Positions 34,514 to 43,255 of a stretch of DNA of 64,000 bases are shown here, piece by piece. Made by a program: the position numbers and the translations under genes. This stretch comes from Geodermatophilus amargosae. Lineage in GTDB: Bacteria > Actinomycetota > Actinomycetes > Mycobacteriales > Geodermatophilaceae. Every line of letters starts with the position of its first letter. Positions within the stretch are counted from its first letter, which is position 1. The notes under the pieces are model-generated. The model did not search any database and had not been told where the DNA came from. It saw only the letters and a program-made list of their open reading frames with translations. The stretch covers positions 372,001-436,000 of the forward strand of contig NZ_FPBA01000001.1 in assembly GCF_900116515.1 (NCBI RefSeq). Reading direction: 5' to 3'.

Positions 34514-37500
34514 GTGTTCGTCCTGCTCTCCACCAGCGACACCGACCTCCTCTCCGCCCGCGCCAGCGGTGCCAACTGGCGGCTGGGCAACCCCGTCCGG
34601 CTCGGCGACGACGGCATCGCGGCCCTGACCGACGGCGCGCAGCTGGTCGTCGTCCGGATCCTCGGCGTGCGGCGGCAGTACGAGGGGATGCTCGCGCCGC
34701 TGCTGGCCGGGCCGGCGCCGGTCGTCGTCCTCGGCGGGGAGCAGGTGCCCGACGCCGAGCTGATGGAGCTGTCCACCGTCCCGATGGGCGTGGCCACCGA
34801 GGCGCACGGCTACCTCGCACAGGGCGGGCCGGACAACCTCGTCCAGCTGCACCGGTTCCTCTCCGACACGGTGCTGCTGACCGGGGAGGGCTTCGAGCCG
34901 CCGACGGTGGCGCCGGACTGGGGCGTCCTGGAGCGGGCCGCGCGCACCGCCGGGTCCTCGCCCGGCCACCCGCCGCGGATCGCCGTCCTCTACTACCGGG
35001 CGCACCACCTGGCGGGGAACACCGCCTTCGTGGAGTCGCTGTGCACGGCGGTCGAGGACGCCGGCGGACAGGCGCTGCCGGTGTTCGTCAGCTCGCTGCG
35101 CAGCGTCCCCGACGACCTCGTCGACGTGCTGCGCACCGCCGACGCCCTCGTCGTCACCGTGCTCGCCGCCGGCGGCTCCCGGCCGGCCACCGCGTCGGCC
35201 GGGGGCGACGACGGCGCCTGGGACGTCGGCCAGCTCGCCGCGCTCGACGTGCCGGTGGTCCAGGGGCTGTGCCTCACGCGGTCGCGCGCGGACTGGCTGG
35301 CCGACGACGACGGCCTCTCGCCGCTCGACGTCGGCAACCAGGTGGCGATCCCGGAGTTCGACGGACGGCTGATCAGCGTGCCGTTCTCCTTCAAGGAGAC
35401 CGACGAGGACGGCCTGACCAGCTACGTCGCCGACCCCGAGCGGGCCGCGCGGGTGGCCGGGACCGCGGTGGCCCACGCGCGGCTGCGGCACACCCCGCCC
35501 GCCGAGCGCCGCATCGTGGTGATGCTGTCGGCCTACCCGACCAAGCACGCGCGGATCGGCAACGCCGTCGGCCTGGACACCCCGGCGTCGGTCGTGCGGC
35601 TGCTGGCCGCGATGCAGGGGCAGGGCTACGACGTCGGCCCGTTCGACGGCCCCGACGCGCTGCCGGGCGTGGCCGACCTCGACGGCGACGCGCTGTTCCA
35701 CGCGCTCATCGCCGCCGGCGGGCAGGACGCCGACTGGCTCACCGAGGAGCAGCTGTCGGGCAACCCGGTGCGCATCCCGGGCGCGGAGTACCGCGCCTTC
35801 TTCGACACGCTGCCCGCCGACCTCCGCGACGCGATGACCGAGCACTGGGGCGAGGCGCCGGGCTCGCTGTTCGTGGACGGCGGCGACATCGTCTTCGCGG
35901 CGCTGCGCGCGGGCAACGTCGTCGTGATGGTGCAGCCGCCGCGCGGCTTCGGGGAGAACCCCATCGCGATCTACCACGACCCCGACCTGCCGCCCTCGCA
36001 CCACTACCTGGCCGCCTACTGGTGGCTGCGCTCGGTCTTCGACGCGCACGCGGTGGTGCACGTGGGCAAGCACGGCAACCTCGAGTGGCTGCCGGGCAAG
36101 ACGGTGGGCCTGTCGGCCTCCTGCGGCCCGGACGCCGCGATCGGCGACCTGCCGCTGGTCTACCCGTTCCTGGTCAACGACCCGGGTGAGGGCTCGCAGG
36201 CCAAGCGCCGGGCGCACGCCACGCTGGTCGACCACATGGTGCCGCCGATGGCGCGCGCCGACTCCTACGGCGACATCGCGCGCCTGGAGCAGCTGCTCGA
36301 CGAGCACGCCAACGTGGCCGCGATGGACCCGGCGAAGCTGCCCGCGGTGCGCGCGCAGATCTGGACGCTGCTGCAGGCCGCGAAGCTCGACCACGACCTG
36401 GGGCTGCACGAGCGGCCGGAGGACGACCACTTCGACGAGATGATCCTGCACGTCGACGGCTGGCTCTGTGAGATCAAGGACTCGCAGATCCGCGACGGCC
36501 TGCACGTGCTCGGGACGCCCCCGTCGGGCTCCGACCGGGTCGACCTGGTGCTGGCGATCCTGCGGGCGCGGCAGATCTGGGGCGGGGCGGTGGCGCTGCC
36601 CGGCCTGCGCGAGGCGCTCGGCCTGACCGAGGACGGCACCGCGGGCCTCAAGGCCACCGACGCCGTCGAGACGCAGGCCGAGGCCCTCGTCGCCGGCATG
36701 GAGGAGGCGGGCTGGACCATCGGCGCCGTCGGGCCGGTGGTCCGTGAGGTCCTCGGCCGCGAGGACGAGGGCGTCGCCGCCGTCCTGCGGTTCGCCGTCG
36801 ACGAGGTGGTGCCGCGACTGGAGCGCACCACCGACGAGCTCGACGCCACGCTGCACGCCCTCGACGGCGGCTACGTGCCGGCCGGGCCGTCGGGCTCGCC
36901 GCTGCGCGGGCTGGTCAACGTGCTGCCGACCGGGCGCAACTTCTACTCGGTGGACCCGCGGGCGGTCCCGTCGCGGCTGGCCTGGGAGACCGGGCAGGCG
37001 ATGGCCGAGTCGCTGGTCGAGCGGTACCTGGCCGACACGGGGGAGTACCCGCCGTCGGTGGGCCTGTCGGTGTGGGGGACCTCGGCGATGCGGACCTCCG
37101 GCGACGACGTCGCCGAGGTGCTCGCGCTGCTCGGCGTCCGCCCGGTGTGGGACGACGCCTCGCGGCGGGTGACGTCGCTGGAGCCGGTGCCGCTGGAGGA
37201 GCTCGACCGGCCGCGGATCGACGTCACGGTGCGCATCTCCGGGTTCTTCCGGGACGCCTTCCCGCACGTGGTGACCATGCTCGACGACGCCGTGACGCTC
37301 GTGGCGGGACTGGACGAGCCGGCGTCGCAGAACTTCGTCCGGGCCCACGTGGACGCCGACGTGGCCGGGCACGGCGACCGGCGGCGGGCGACCACCCGCG
37401 TGTTCGGCTCCAAGCCCGGTGCCTACGGGGCGGGGCTGCTGTCGCTGATCGACTCGCGGAACTGGCGCGGCGACGCCGACCTGGCCGAGGTCTACGCGGT

Positions 37501-38143
37501 CTGGGGCGGCTACGCCTACGGCCGCGACCTCGACGGCGTGCAGGCCCGGCCGGACATGGAGACGGCCTACCGGCGGATCGCGGTGGCGGCGAAGAACGTC
37601 GACACCCGTGAGCACGACATCGCCGACTCCGACGACTACTTCCAGTACCACGGGGGGATGGTGGCGACCGTCCGCGCGCTGACCGGGGCCGCGCCGCGGG
37701 CCTACATCGGCGACTCGACCCGTCCCGAGCAGGTGCGCACCCGGTCGCTGACCGAGGAGACCTCGCGCGTCTTCCGGGCGCGGGTGGTCAACCCCAAGTG
37801 GCTCTCGGCGATGCGCCGGCACGGCTACAAGGGCGCCTTCGAGCTGGCCGCGACCGTCGACTACCTGTTCGGCTACGACGCCACGACCGGCGTGGTCGCC
37901 GACTGGATGTACGAGAAGCTCACCCAGACCTACGTGCTCGACCCGGAGAACCGCGAGTTCATGGAGCGGTCCAACCCGTGGGCGCTGCACGGCATCGCCG
38001 AGCGGCTGCTCGAGGCGGTCGACCGTGGCATGTGGGCCGAGCCGGACCCCGCGCTGCTGGCCGAGCTGCGACAGGCCTACCTCGACACCGAGGGCGACCT
38101 CGAGGGAGGCGAGACCCCGGCGCAGTCGGGCGCGCCTGCTTGA
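34514..38143 (+). CDS. cobN: Aerobic cobaltochelatase subunit CobN
   Basis: CobN is the large subunit of the ATP-dependent chelatase that inserts Co2+ into hydrogenobyrinate a,c-diamide. It works with AAA+ and VWA partners (chelatase CobS/CobT or ChlID-like), which are not in this window. The 1209-residue chain shows the CobN/BchH signature VHVGKHGNLEWLPGK (about residue 517), YPTKHARIGNAVGLDTP, VNVLPTGRNFYSVDPRA and WGGYAYGRD, with an intact C-terminal PWALHGIAERLLEA. Length is normal. It fixes the late cobalt-insertion, oxygen-dependent type of pathway. It is probably monocistronic, since the next gene starts 84 bp on. Confidence 0.95.
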   Translation: MFVLLSTSDTDLLSARASGANWRLGNPVRLGDDGIAALTDGAQLVVVRILGVRRQYEGMLAPLLAGPAPVVVLGGEQVPDAELMELSTVPMGVATEAHGYLAQGGPDNLVQLHRFLSDTVLLTGEGFEPPTVAPDWGVLERAARTAGSSPGHPPRIAVLYYRAHHLAGNTAFVESLCTAVEDAGGQALPVFVSSLRSVPDDLVDVLRTADALVVTVLAAGGSRPATASAGGDDGAWDVGQLAALDVPVVQGLCLTRSRADWLADDDGLSPLDVGNQVAIPEFDGRLISVPFSFKETDEDGLTSYVADPERAARVAGTAVAHARLRHTPPAERRIVVMLSAYPTKHARIGNAVGLDTPASVVRLLAAMQGQGYDVGPFDGPDALPGVADLDGDALFHALIAAGGQDADWLTEEQLSGNPVRIPGAEYRAFFDTLPADLRDAMTEHWGEAPGSLFVDGGDIVFAALRAGNVVVMVQPPRGFGENPIAIYHDPDLPPSHHYLAAYWWLRSVFDAHAVVHVGKHGNLEWLPGKTVGLSASCGPDAAIGDLPLVYPFLVNDPGEGSQAKRRAHATLVDHMVPPMARADSYGDIARLEQLLDEHANVAAMDPAKLPAVRAQIWTLLQAAKLDHDLGLHERPEDDHFDEMILHVDGWLCEIKDSQIRDGLHVLGTPPSGSDRVDLVLAILRARQIWGGAVALPGLREALGLTEDGTAGLKATDAVETQAEALVAGMEEAGWTIGAVGPVVREVLGREDEGVAAVLRFAVDEVVPRLERTTDELDATLHALDGGYVPAGPSGSPLRGLVNVLPTGRNFYSVDPRAVPSRLAWETGQAMAESLVERYLADTGEYPPSVGLSVWGTSAMRTSGDDVAEVLALLGVRPVWDDASRRVTSLEPVPLEELDRPRIDVTVRISGFFRDAFPHVVTMLDDAVTLVAGLDEPASQNFVRAHVDADVAGHGDRRRATTRVFGSKPGAYGAGLLSLIDSRNWRGDADLAEVYAVWGGYAYGRDLDGVQARPDMETAYRRIAVAAKNVDTREHDIADSDDYFQYHGGMVATVRALTGAAPRAYIGDSTRPEQVRTRSLTEETSRVFRARVVNPKWLSAMRRHGYKGAFELAATVDYLFGYDATTGVVADWMYEKLTQTYVLDPENREFMERSNPWALHGIAERLLEAVDRGMWAEPDPALLAELRQAYLDTEGDLEGGETPAQSGAPA

Positions 38144-38227
38144 TCAGTTCCGTGCGCGCTGGGTGACGACGCGCCGAGCAGGCGGGTCCCCGGCGCGTGG
38201 ACCTGGCCGGATGGGTACCCCACCTCC

Positions 38228-38503
38228 ATGGGCATCCTGAACCGACTCCTCGGAACTGCTGAGACCACGGCTCGTCGGGGCGCCGCCACAGGCCGCGGCG
38301 CGGCGGGTCGTGCGACGACCGGCCGTGGCATGAGTGGCCGTGGCATGAGCAGCCGCGGCACGAGCGCCGGCCGCAGCGCCGGCATGGGCCGGACCCGCAT
38401 GTCGGCCGGCACCCCGACCCGGCGCATGGGCCGCGGCGCGCCGACCACGGCGGCCTCGGGCGGGCTGGGCCGGCTGCTCGGCTCGCTGACCGGCCGCCGC
38501 TGA
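38228..38503 (+). CDS. Small, very basic Gly/Arg/Thr-rich protein of unknown function
   Basis: This 91-residue protein has two near-identical amphipathic ends, MGILNRLLGT at the start and GLGRLLGSLTGRR at the end. They flank a low-complexity core built from GRGMSGRGMSSRG-like repeats with about 20 Arg and hardly any acidic residue. Such RG-rich cores commonly bind RNA or DNA. No family is recognised. Position fits a gene (it sits between the cobN stop and the convergent cobS stop), but there is no clear ribosome site before ATG 38228 and an antisense frame also exists, so I am not certain it is translated. Confidence 0.45.
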   Translation: MGILNRLLGTAETTARRGAATGRGAAGRATTGRGMSGRGMSSRGTSAGRSAGMGRTRMSAGTPTRRMGRGAPTTAASGGLGRLLGSLTGRR

Positions 38504-38565
38504 AGCAAGGACCTCCCTGCCCCCCACCGCTCACAGGCTCGCGGCGGGTCCCTGCAGAGAGGCCG

Positions 38566-39345
38566 CTAGGGCATCGAGGCGGCGGCGACCAGCAGCACGA
38601 CGGTCGCCGCCGCCTCGCCCATCGCCCCCATCACGTCCCCGGTGACCCCCCCGAGGCGTGCTGACGCACGAGCACGCACCGCCTCGCCGGCCAGCAGCCC
38701 CGCCGCCAGGGCCCCGACCAGGACCGCCGCCGCGGCCGGGCCGGTCAGCAGCCAGGCCGCCGCTGCCGCCAGCGCCGCGCAGATCAGCACCCACCCGACC
38801 AGCCACGGCCGCGACACGGTGCCGGCCACCGCGCGCCCCAGCGACGAGCCCTCCGCCGTCGGCGTCCCGGGCAGGCCGGCGCGTGCCATCGCCAGCCGGG
38901 CCACCACCACCGCCGTCCACAGCGCGAGCCAGCCGCCGTCCCGGGCCAGCAGCGCCGCCCCCGCCGCCGCCTGCAGCAGCAGCGTGAGGACGAGCGTCAC
39001 CACCCCGAACGGGCCGACGTCGCCCTGGTGCATCACCTGCAGCGCCCGCTCCCGGCCGCGCAGGGGACCCAGGCCGTCGGCGGTGTCGGCGAGCCCGTCG
39101 AGGTGCAGCGCCCGGGTGAGCGTCGCCAGGAGGGCGAGGGCCGTAACCGCGCCGGCCAGCGGGGACACCAGGTGCGCCCCGAGGACGCCGACCCCGGCCG
39201 CCACCCCGCCCAGCGCCAGCCCGACCAGCGGCGCCCACGGCAGCACGCCGCGCGTCGACGTCGTCCCGGCCGCGGGCACGCGGACCACGGTCAGCAGCGC
39301 GACCGACTCCAGCGGGCCGGCCCACCACGCGCGCCGGTCGCTCAC
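38566..39345 (-). CDS. cobS: Adenosylcobinamide-GDP ribazoletransferase (cobalamin synthase) CobS
   Basis: This integral membrane enzyme joins adenosylcobinamide-GDP with alpha-ribazole (5'-phosphate), the last assembly step of cobalamin. The family hallmark HLDGLADTADGLG is at residues 83-95, followed by MHQGDVGPFGVV and several hydrophobic helices. The C-terminal GVTGDVMGAMGEAAATVVLL carries the second conserved acidic site. 259 residues is normal. GTG 39345 overlaps the cobU stop by GTGA. With cobC and cobU it forms a nucleotide-loop operon read cobC-cobU-cobS. Confidence 0.94.
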   Translation of the reverse strand: MSDRRAWWAGPLESVALLTVVRVPAAGTTSTRGVLPWAPLVGLALGGVAAGVGVLGAHLVSPLAGAVTALALLATLTRALHLDGLADTADGLGPLRGRERALQVMHQGDVGPFGVVTLVLTLLLQAAAGAALLARDGGWLALWTAVVVARLAMARAGLPGTPTAEGSSLGRAVAGTVSRPWLVGWVLICAALAAAAAWLLTGPAAAAVLVGALAAGLLAGEAVRARASARLGGVTGDVMGAMGEAAATVVLLVAAASMP

Positions 39346-39863
39346 CGCAGGCGCTGGGGCAGGCCCGCCACGACGAACCAGACCTCGTCGGCGGTCCCGG
39401 CCAGCCGCTGGTTGACCTCGCCGAGGGTGTCGCGGAACAGCCGCCCCGCCCGGGTCTCGGGGACCACCCCGAGCCCCACCTCGTCGCTGACCGCGACCAC
39501 GTGCGCCGGGGTCATCGCCCAGGCGTTGACCAGCGCGTCGATGCGGCCGGCCAGCCGGCCGGGGGAGCCGGGCTCGTCGGTCCACACGCCCGTCTCGTCC
39601 ATGAGCGCGGCGACCCACGTGGTCACGCTGTCGACCAGCACGGTCCCGCCGCGCAGCAGCTCGCTGGGGGCCGTCGTCTCGAGCGTGGTCCAGGCGGCCG
39701 GCCGGCGGGCGCGGTGCGCGGCGACCCGGCGGGACCACTCGGCGTCGTCCGGTGCGGCGGCCGAGGTGGCCAGGTAGATGACGTCGGGCCGGGCGGCGAC
39801 CAGCGACTCGGCGTGTGCCGACTTGCCCGACCGCGAGCCGCCCAGGACCAGCACCCTGCTCAC
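39342..39863 (-). CDS. cobU: Adenosylcobinamide kinase / phosphate guanylyltransferase CobU
   Basis: The bifunctional enzyme phosphorylates adenosylcobinamide and transfers GMP to it. The 173-residue protein has the P-loop VLGGSRSGKSAHAESLV at residues 5-21, the guanylylation His in AAHRARRPAAWTTLE, Walker B-like VLVDSVTTWVAAL and the family end VSDEVGLGVVPETRAGRLFRD followed by GEVNQRLA. The GTG 39863 start overlaps the cobC stop by GTGA, and its own stop overlaps cobS, so all three are coupled. Confidence 0.94.
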   Translation of the reverse strand: MSRVLVLGGSRSGKSAHAESLVAARPDVIYLATSAAAPDDAEWSRRVAAHRARRPAAWTTLETTAPSELLRGGTVLVDSVTTWVAALMDETGVWTDEPGSPGRLAGRIDALVNAWAMTPAHVVAVSDEVGLGVVPETRAGRLFRDTLGEVNQRLAGTADEVWFVVAGLPQRLR

Positions 39864-40423
39864 CGGGCGACCGCCGCCCCGAGCTGCAGCCGGGTGACCG
39901 TGCCGTTGTGCGGCGTGACCGCGGGCATGTCCGCCGGACCGAGTCCGGCCACCACCGCCTGCGCGGCGCGGATGGTGTCGCCGTGGGTGACCAGCGCGAC
40001 GACGTCGGCCGGCGGGTCCTCGCGCAGCCGCGTCAGGAAGGCCGCGACCCGGGCGTGCAGGTCGGCCAGGCTCTCGCCGCCCTCGGCCGCCCAGTGCGGG
40101 TCGGTCCAGTCGACGACGTCCCACAGCTCCCGTGACGGCCGGCCCTCGAGCACCCCGTAGCCCTGCTCGCGCAGCGCCGGCGTGGTGGTGAACGGCAGCC
40201 CGGTGGCCTCAGCGCAGTGCTCGGCGGTCTGCACCGCGCGCAGCAGGTCCGACGACAGCATCGCCCCCGGCCGGAGGGCGGCCAGCTCCCGGGCCGCGGT
40301 GGCGGCCTGCTCGTGCCCGAGGCCGGTGAGCGGGACGTGCGCCGTCTGGCCCTGCATGAGCCCGGCGGCGTTCCACTCGCTCTGGCCGTGGCGGACGAGG
40401 AGGAGGGTGAGCGGGCGGGCCAT
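39860..40423 (-). CDS. cobC: Histidine phosphatase, probable alpha-ribazole phosphatase CobC
   Basis: A 187-residue phosphoglycerate-mutase-type phosphatase. The catalytic motif is LLLVRHGQSEWNAAGLMQG (the RHG His about residue 12), with later residues SSDLLRAVQTAEH and the second His in ALVTHGDTIRAA. Its place at the head of cobC-cobU-cobS with overlapping stops and starts supports action on alpha-ribazole 5'-phosphate or cobalamin phosphate. Sequence alone cannot exclude another substrate. ATG 40423 lies 65 bp from the divergent Fic-like gene. Confidence 0.85.
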   Translation of the reverse strand: MARPLTLLLVRHGQSEWNAAGLMQGQTAHVPLTGLGHEQAATAARELAALRPGAMLSSDLLRAVQTAEHCAEATGLPFTTTPALREQGYGVLEGRPSRELWDVVDWTDPHWAAEGGESLADLHARVAAFLTRLREDPPADVVALVTHGDTIRAAQAVVAGLGPADMPAVTPHNGTVTRLQLGAAVAR

Positions 40424-40475
40424 GGTGGTCGCCGAGCGTAGGACAGGAGGGGGGAGGGCTCTGCGCCGGTGCTCG

Positions 40476-40481
40476 TACCGT
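40476..40481 (+). promoter_or_regulatory. Likely -10 element (TACCGT) before the Fic-like gene
   Basis: TACCGT ends 7 bp before GTG 40489 with no ribosome site between, which is the same geometry as the other leaderless-type starts in the window. Confidence 0.4.
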
Positions 40482-40488
40482 CGCAGAC

Positions 40489-41286
40489 GTGAGCATCCCC
40501 GTCCGTCCCGGTGCCGCCCGTCCCGCCGCCCGTCCCGCCGCGGCCGCCGGCCCCGACCCGCTGGCCCCGCTGCTCGACCTGCCCGGCGTCCGGGACGCCG
40601 CCGACGCCGCCCGCGCCGGCATCGACCGGCTGCTGGCGCACCGGCTCATGCGCAACCGGTCGGCCGAGGTCAGCGGCGAGTCGGCGCTGCGCGGCGCCCG
40701 CGCCTCCGCCGCGCTCGACGGGGTCGACGTCCCGCTGGCGGACCTGCGGGCCGGCTCGGTCGACGACCCGGTCGTGCAGGGGTCGCTGCGGGTCTCGGTC
40801 GGGCTGGGCTCGATGGTCGACACGTGGGCGAAGGCGCCCGGGCAGGTGCTGGCCCGGCTGCACGTGCTGGCCGCCGCCGACGTCGCCGACCGGGGCGAGC
40901 TCGGCCGCCCCGGACCGCACGCCGGGCCTCGCCTGAACGGCCTGTTCCAGGTGGTGACCGGCACCTCCACGGTGCCGGCGGTGCTCGTGGCCGGCCTGGT
41001 GCACGGCGAGCTCGCGGCACTGGCGCCCTTCGGCACCGCCGACGGCGTCGTCGCCCGGGCCGCCGGCCGGCTGACGACGATCGGCCGCGGGCTGGACCCC
41101 AAGGCGGTCTCGGTGCCCGAGGTCGGCTTCGCCGAGCTGGGCGCAGACGCCTACCGCGAACGGCTGGCCGGCTACGCCGCGGGCGGTCCCGACGGCGTCG
41201 CGGCGTGGCTGGTGCACTGCTGCCGCGCCACCGAGCTCGGCGCCCGGGAGGGCCTGGCGATCGCCGAGGCCATCCTGCGCGGCTGA
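40489..41286 (+). CDS. Fic-fold-like protein with a degenerate active-site motif
   Basis: The 265-residue protein starts with a Pro/Ala-rich segment, then ARAGIDRLLAHRLMRNRSAEVSGESALRGARASAALDG (residues about 43-80), which resembles the N-terminal helix region of Fic proteins. Where Fic AMP-transferases have HPFxxGNGR, this reads LAPFGTADGVVARAAG: the catalytic His is Ala and the GNGR turn is absent. AMP transfer is therefore unlikely. Similar proteins lie upstream of the ssd/tad genes in other actinobacteria as I recall, sometimes labelled oxidoreductase. Its function is unknown. It is divergent from cobC. Confidence 0.6.
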   Translation: MSIPVRPGAARPAARPAAAAGPDPLAPLLDLPGVRDAADAARAGIDRLLAHRLMRNRSAEVSGESALRGARASAALDGVDVPLADLRAGSVDDPVVQGSLRVSVGLGSMVDTWAKAPGQVLARLHVLAAADVADRGELGRPGPHAGPRLNGLFQVVTGTSTVPAVLVAGLVHGELAALAPFGTADGVVARAAGRLTTIGRGLDPKAVSVPEVGFAELGADAYRERLAGYAAGGPDGVAAWLVHCCRATELGAREGLAIAEAILRG

Positions 41287-41331
41287 CCGGCCCGCCCTGC
41301 GCCCGGCGGGGGCGCGGGGGAGAGTGGGGCG

Positions 41332-42321
41332 ATGCGCTTCCTCGACGTCGACGGGCTCGGCCGGGTCAGCCGGATCGGGCTGGGCACCTGGCAGTTCGGC
41401 TCCCGCGAGTGGGGCTACGGCGAGGGCTACGCCGAGGGTGCCGCGCGCGACATCGTCCGCCGCGCCCGCGACCTCGGCGTCACGCTGTTCGACACCGCCG
41501 AGGTCTACGGCTTCGGGCGCAGCGAGCGGATCCTCGGCGAGGCACTGGGCGAGGAGCGCACCGAGGTCGTCGTCGCCTCGAAGATCTTCCCGGTCGCGCC
41601 GTTCCCGCCGGTGGTCCGGTCCCGGCTGGAGAGCAGTGCCAAGCGGCTCGGGCTACAGAGGATCCCGCTCTACCAGGTGCACCAGCCCAACCCGGTCGTC
41701 CCCGACAGCGTGATCATGCCGGGGCTGCGGCAGCTGCTCGACGAAGACCGCATCGGCGCCGCAGGCGTCTCGAACTACTCGCTGGCCCGCTGGCGCGCGG
41801 CTGACGCGGCACTGGGCAGGCCGGTGCTGAGCAACCAGGTGCAGTTCTCGCTGGCCCGGCCCGGGGCGCTCGAGGACCTCGTGCCCTTCGCCGAGCGCGA
41901 GGGACGGATCGTCATCGCCTACAGCCCGCTGGCGCAGGGACTGCTCGGCGGCCGCTACGACGTCGGCAACCGGCCCGGCGGGGTGCGCGCGGCCAACCCG
42001 CTGTTCGGCACGGAGAACCTGCGCCGGGTCCAGCCGCTGCTCGACGTCCTGCGGGAGGTCGCCGACGCGCACGGGGTCCGGCCGGGGGCGATCGCGCTGG
42101 CCTGGCTGGTCTCGCTGCCGCAGGTGGTGGTCATCCCGGGCGCCTCCACCGTGGAGCAGATGGAGGCCAACGCCGCTGCCGGCGACATCGACCTGCGGCC
42201 GGACGAGCAGCAGGCGCTGACCTCGGCGGCGCGGGCGTTCACGCCGGTGTCGGCCGTCCGCACGCTGGCCGACGGCGTGCGCGAACGGCTCGACGGTGTG
42301 CGGGAGCGGCTCGGGGTCTGA
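41332..42321 (+). CDS. Aldo/keto reductase
   Basis: A 329-residue (beta/alpha)8 NADPH-dependent oxidoreductase. Motifs in order: IGLGTWQFGS, then LFDTAEVYGFGRSERILGEAL with the catalytic Asp/Tyr region (residues 53-73), VVVASKIFP with the catalytic Lys, YQVHQPNP with the His, and the cofactor loops IAYSPLAQGLL and VVIPGASTVEQM. It is close to the YghZ/potassium-channel-beta-like branch. The substrate is unknown. GGGGAG precedes ATG 41332. It follows the Fic-like gene by 45 bp and is probably co-transcribed with it. Confidence 0.93.
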   Translation: MRFLDVDGLGRVSRIGLGTWQFGSREWGYGEGYAEGAARDIVRRARDLGVTLFDTAEVYGFGRSERILGEALGEERTEVVVASKIFPVAPFPPVVRSRLESSAKRLGLQRIPLYQVHQPNPVVPDSVIMPGLRQLLDEDRIGAAGVSNYSLARWRAADAALGRPVLSNQVQFSLARPGALEDLVPFAEREGRIVIAYSPLAQGLLGGRYDVGNRPGGVRAANPLFGTENLRRVQPLLDVLREVADAHGVRPGAIALAWLVSLPQVVVIPGASTVEQMEANAAAGDIDLRPDEQQALTSAARAFTPVSAVRTLADGVRERLDGVRERLGV

Positions 42322-42374
42322 GGGGCGGGCGTCCGAGTGGCGGGGGTCCGAGCGGCCGGCGTGCGGCCGGGGCC

Positions 42375-43247
42375 TCAGGCGCCCCGGTGCCGCCACCGGC
42401 CGGCGGCCGTGACCGCGACCGGTGCGGTGGTGGCAGCCGCCGTGGACGCCGCAGCGGCCACCGCGCGCAGCGCCCGCCGCCGCGCGTACCAGGCCAGCCC
42501 GGCGACCGCCGCGCCCACGCCCATCGCGGCACCGGTGACCACCGGGGCCGGCGGCACGGCGAAGCGCGAGCGCATCGACACCGGCCGGGTGAACTCCAGC
42601 ACCGGCCAGCCGCGCTCGGCGGCCGCCTTGCGCAGCGCCCGGTCGGGGTTGACCGCCGTCGGGTGCCCGACCGCCGAGAGCATCGGCAGGTCGGTGACCG
42701 AGTCGCTGTAGGCGTAGCAGTCGGCCAGGTCGTAGCCGCTCTCGGCGGCGACCTGCCGCATCGCCTCGGCCTTGTTCTCCCCGTAGGCGTAGAACGCGAT
42801 CTCGCCGGTGTAGTGGCCGTCGGCGGTCACCATGCGGGTGGCCACCACCCGGTCGGCGCCGAGCATCTCGCCGATCGGCTCGACCATCTCCGCGCCGCTG
42901 CTGGAGACGATGACGATCTCCCGCCCCGCCGCCCGGTGGAACTCGATGAGGTCGGCGGCCTCGGCGTAGACCAGCGGGTCGACGACCTCGTGCAGCGCCT
43001 CGGAGACGATCTCGTGCACCGTCGCGACGTCCCAGCCGGTCGCCATGTCGGTGATCTGCGCCCGCATCCGCTCCATCTGCGTGGCGTCGGCGCCGGCGAG
43101 GGAGAAGACGAACTGCGCGTATGCGCCCTTGAGCACGGCGCGGCGGTTGATCAGCCCGCCCGCGAAGAAGGGGCGGCCGAAGGCCAGGGTGCTGGACTTG
43201 GCGATGACCGTCTTGTCCAGGTCGAAGAACGCCGCGGCGCGGGTCAC
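42375..43247 (-). CDS. HAD-IB family phosphatase with C-terminal membrane anchor
   Basis: The 290-residue protein is a SerB-like HAD subfamily IB hydrolase: motif I AAFFDLDKTVIAKSS (residues 5-19), motif II IVIVSSSGAEMVEP, the Lys of motif III in GENKAEAM and motif IV CYAYSDSVTDLPML. A C-terminal hydrophobic stretch (VVTGAAMGVGAAVAGLAWYA) probably anchors it in the membrane, and basic residues follow. HAD-IB phosphatases of this type regularly sit beside ssd/tad in actinobacteria (remembered context). A lysophospholipid or phosphoserine-like substrate is possible. GTG 43247 is preceded by TACAGT. Confidence 0.9.
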   Translation of the reverse strand: MTRAAAFFDLDKTVIAKSSTLAFGRPFFAGGLINRRAVLKGAYAQFVFSLAGADATQMERMRAQITDMATGWDVATVHEIVSEALHEVVDPLVYAEAADLIEFHRAAGREIVIVSSSGAEMVEPIGEMLGADRVVATRMVTADGHYTGEIAFYAYGENKAEAMRQVAAESGYDLADCYAYSDSVTDLPMLSAVGHPTAVNPDRALRKAAAERGWPVLEFTRPVSMRSRFAVPPAPVVTGAAMGVGAAVAGLAWYARRRALRAVAAAASTAAATTAPVAVTAAGRWRHRGA

Positions 43248-43255
43248 AGCTCACG

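Noticed and set aside
34400-37990. A 1196-codon open frame on the minus strand across cobN
   Set aside because: It is an antisense shadow of cobN caused by GC-rich third positions; its translation is His/Arg/Gly low-complexity with no domain.
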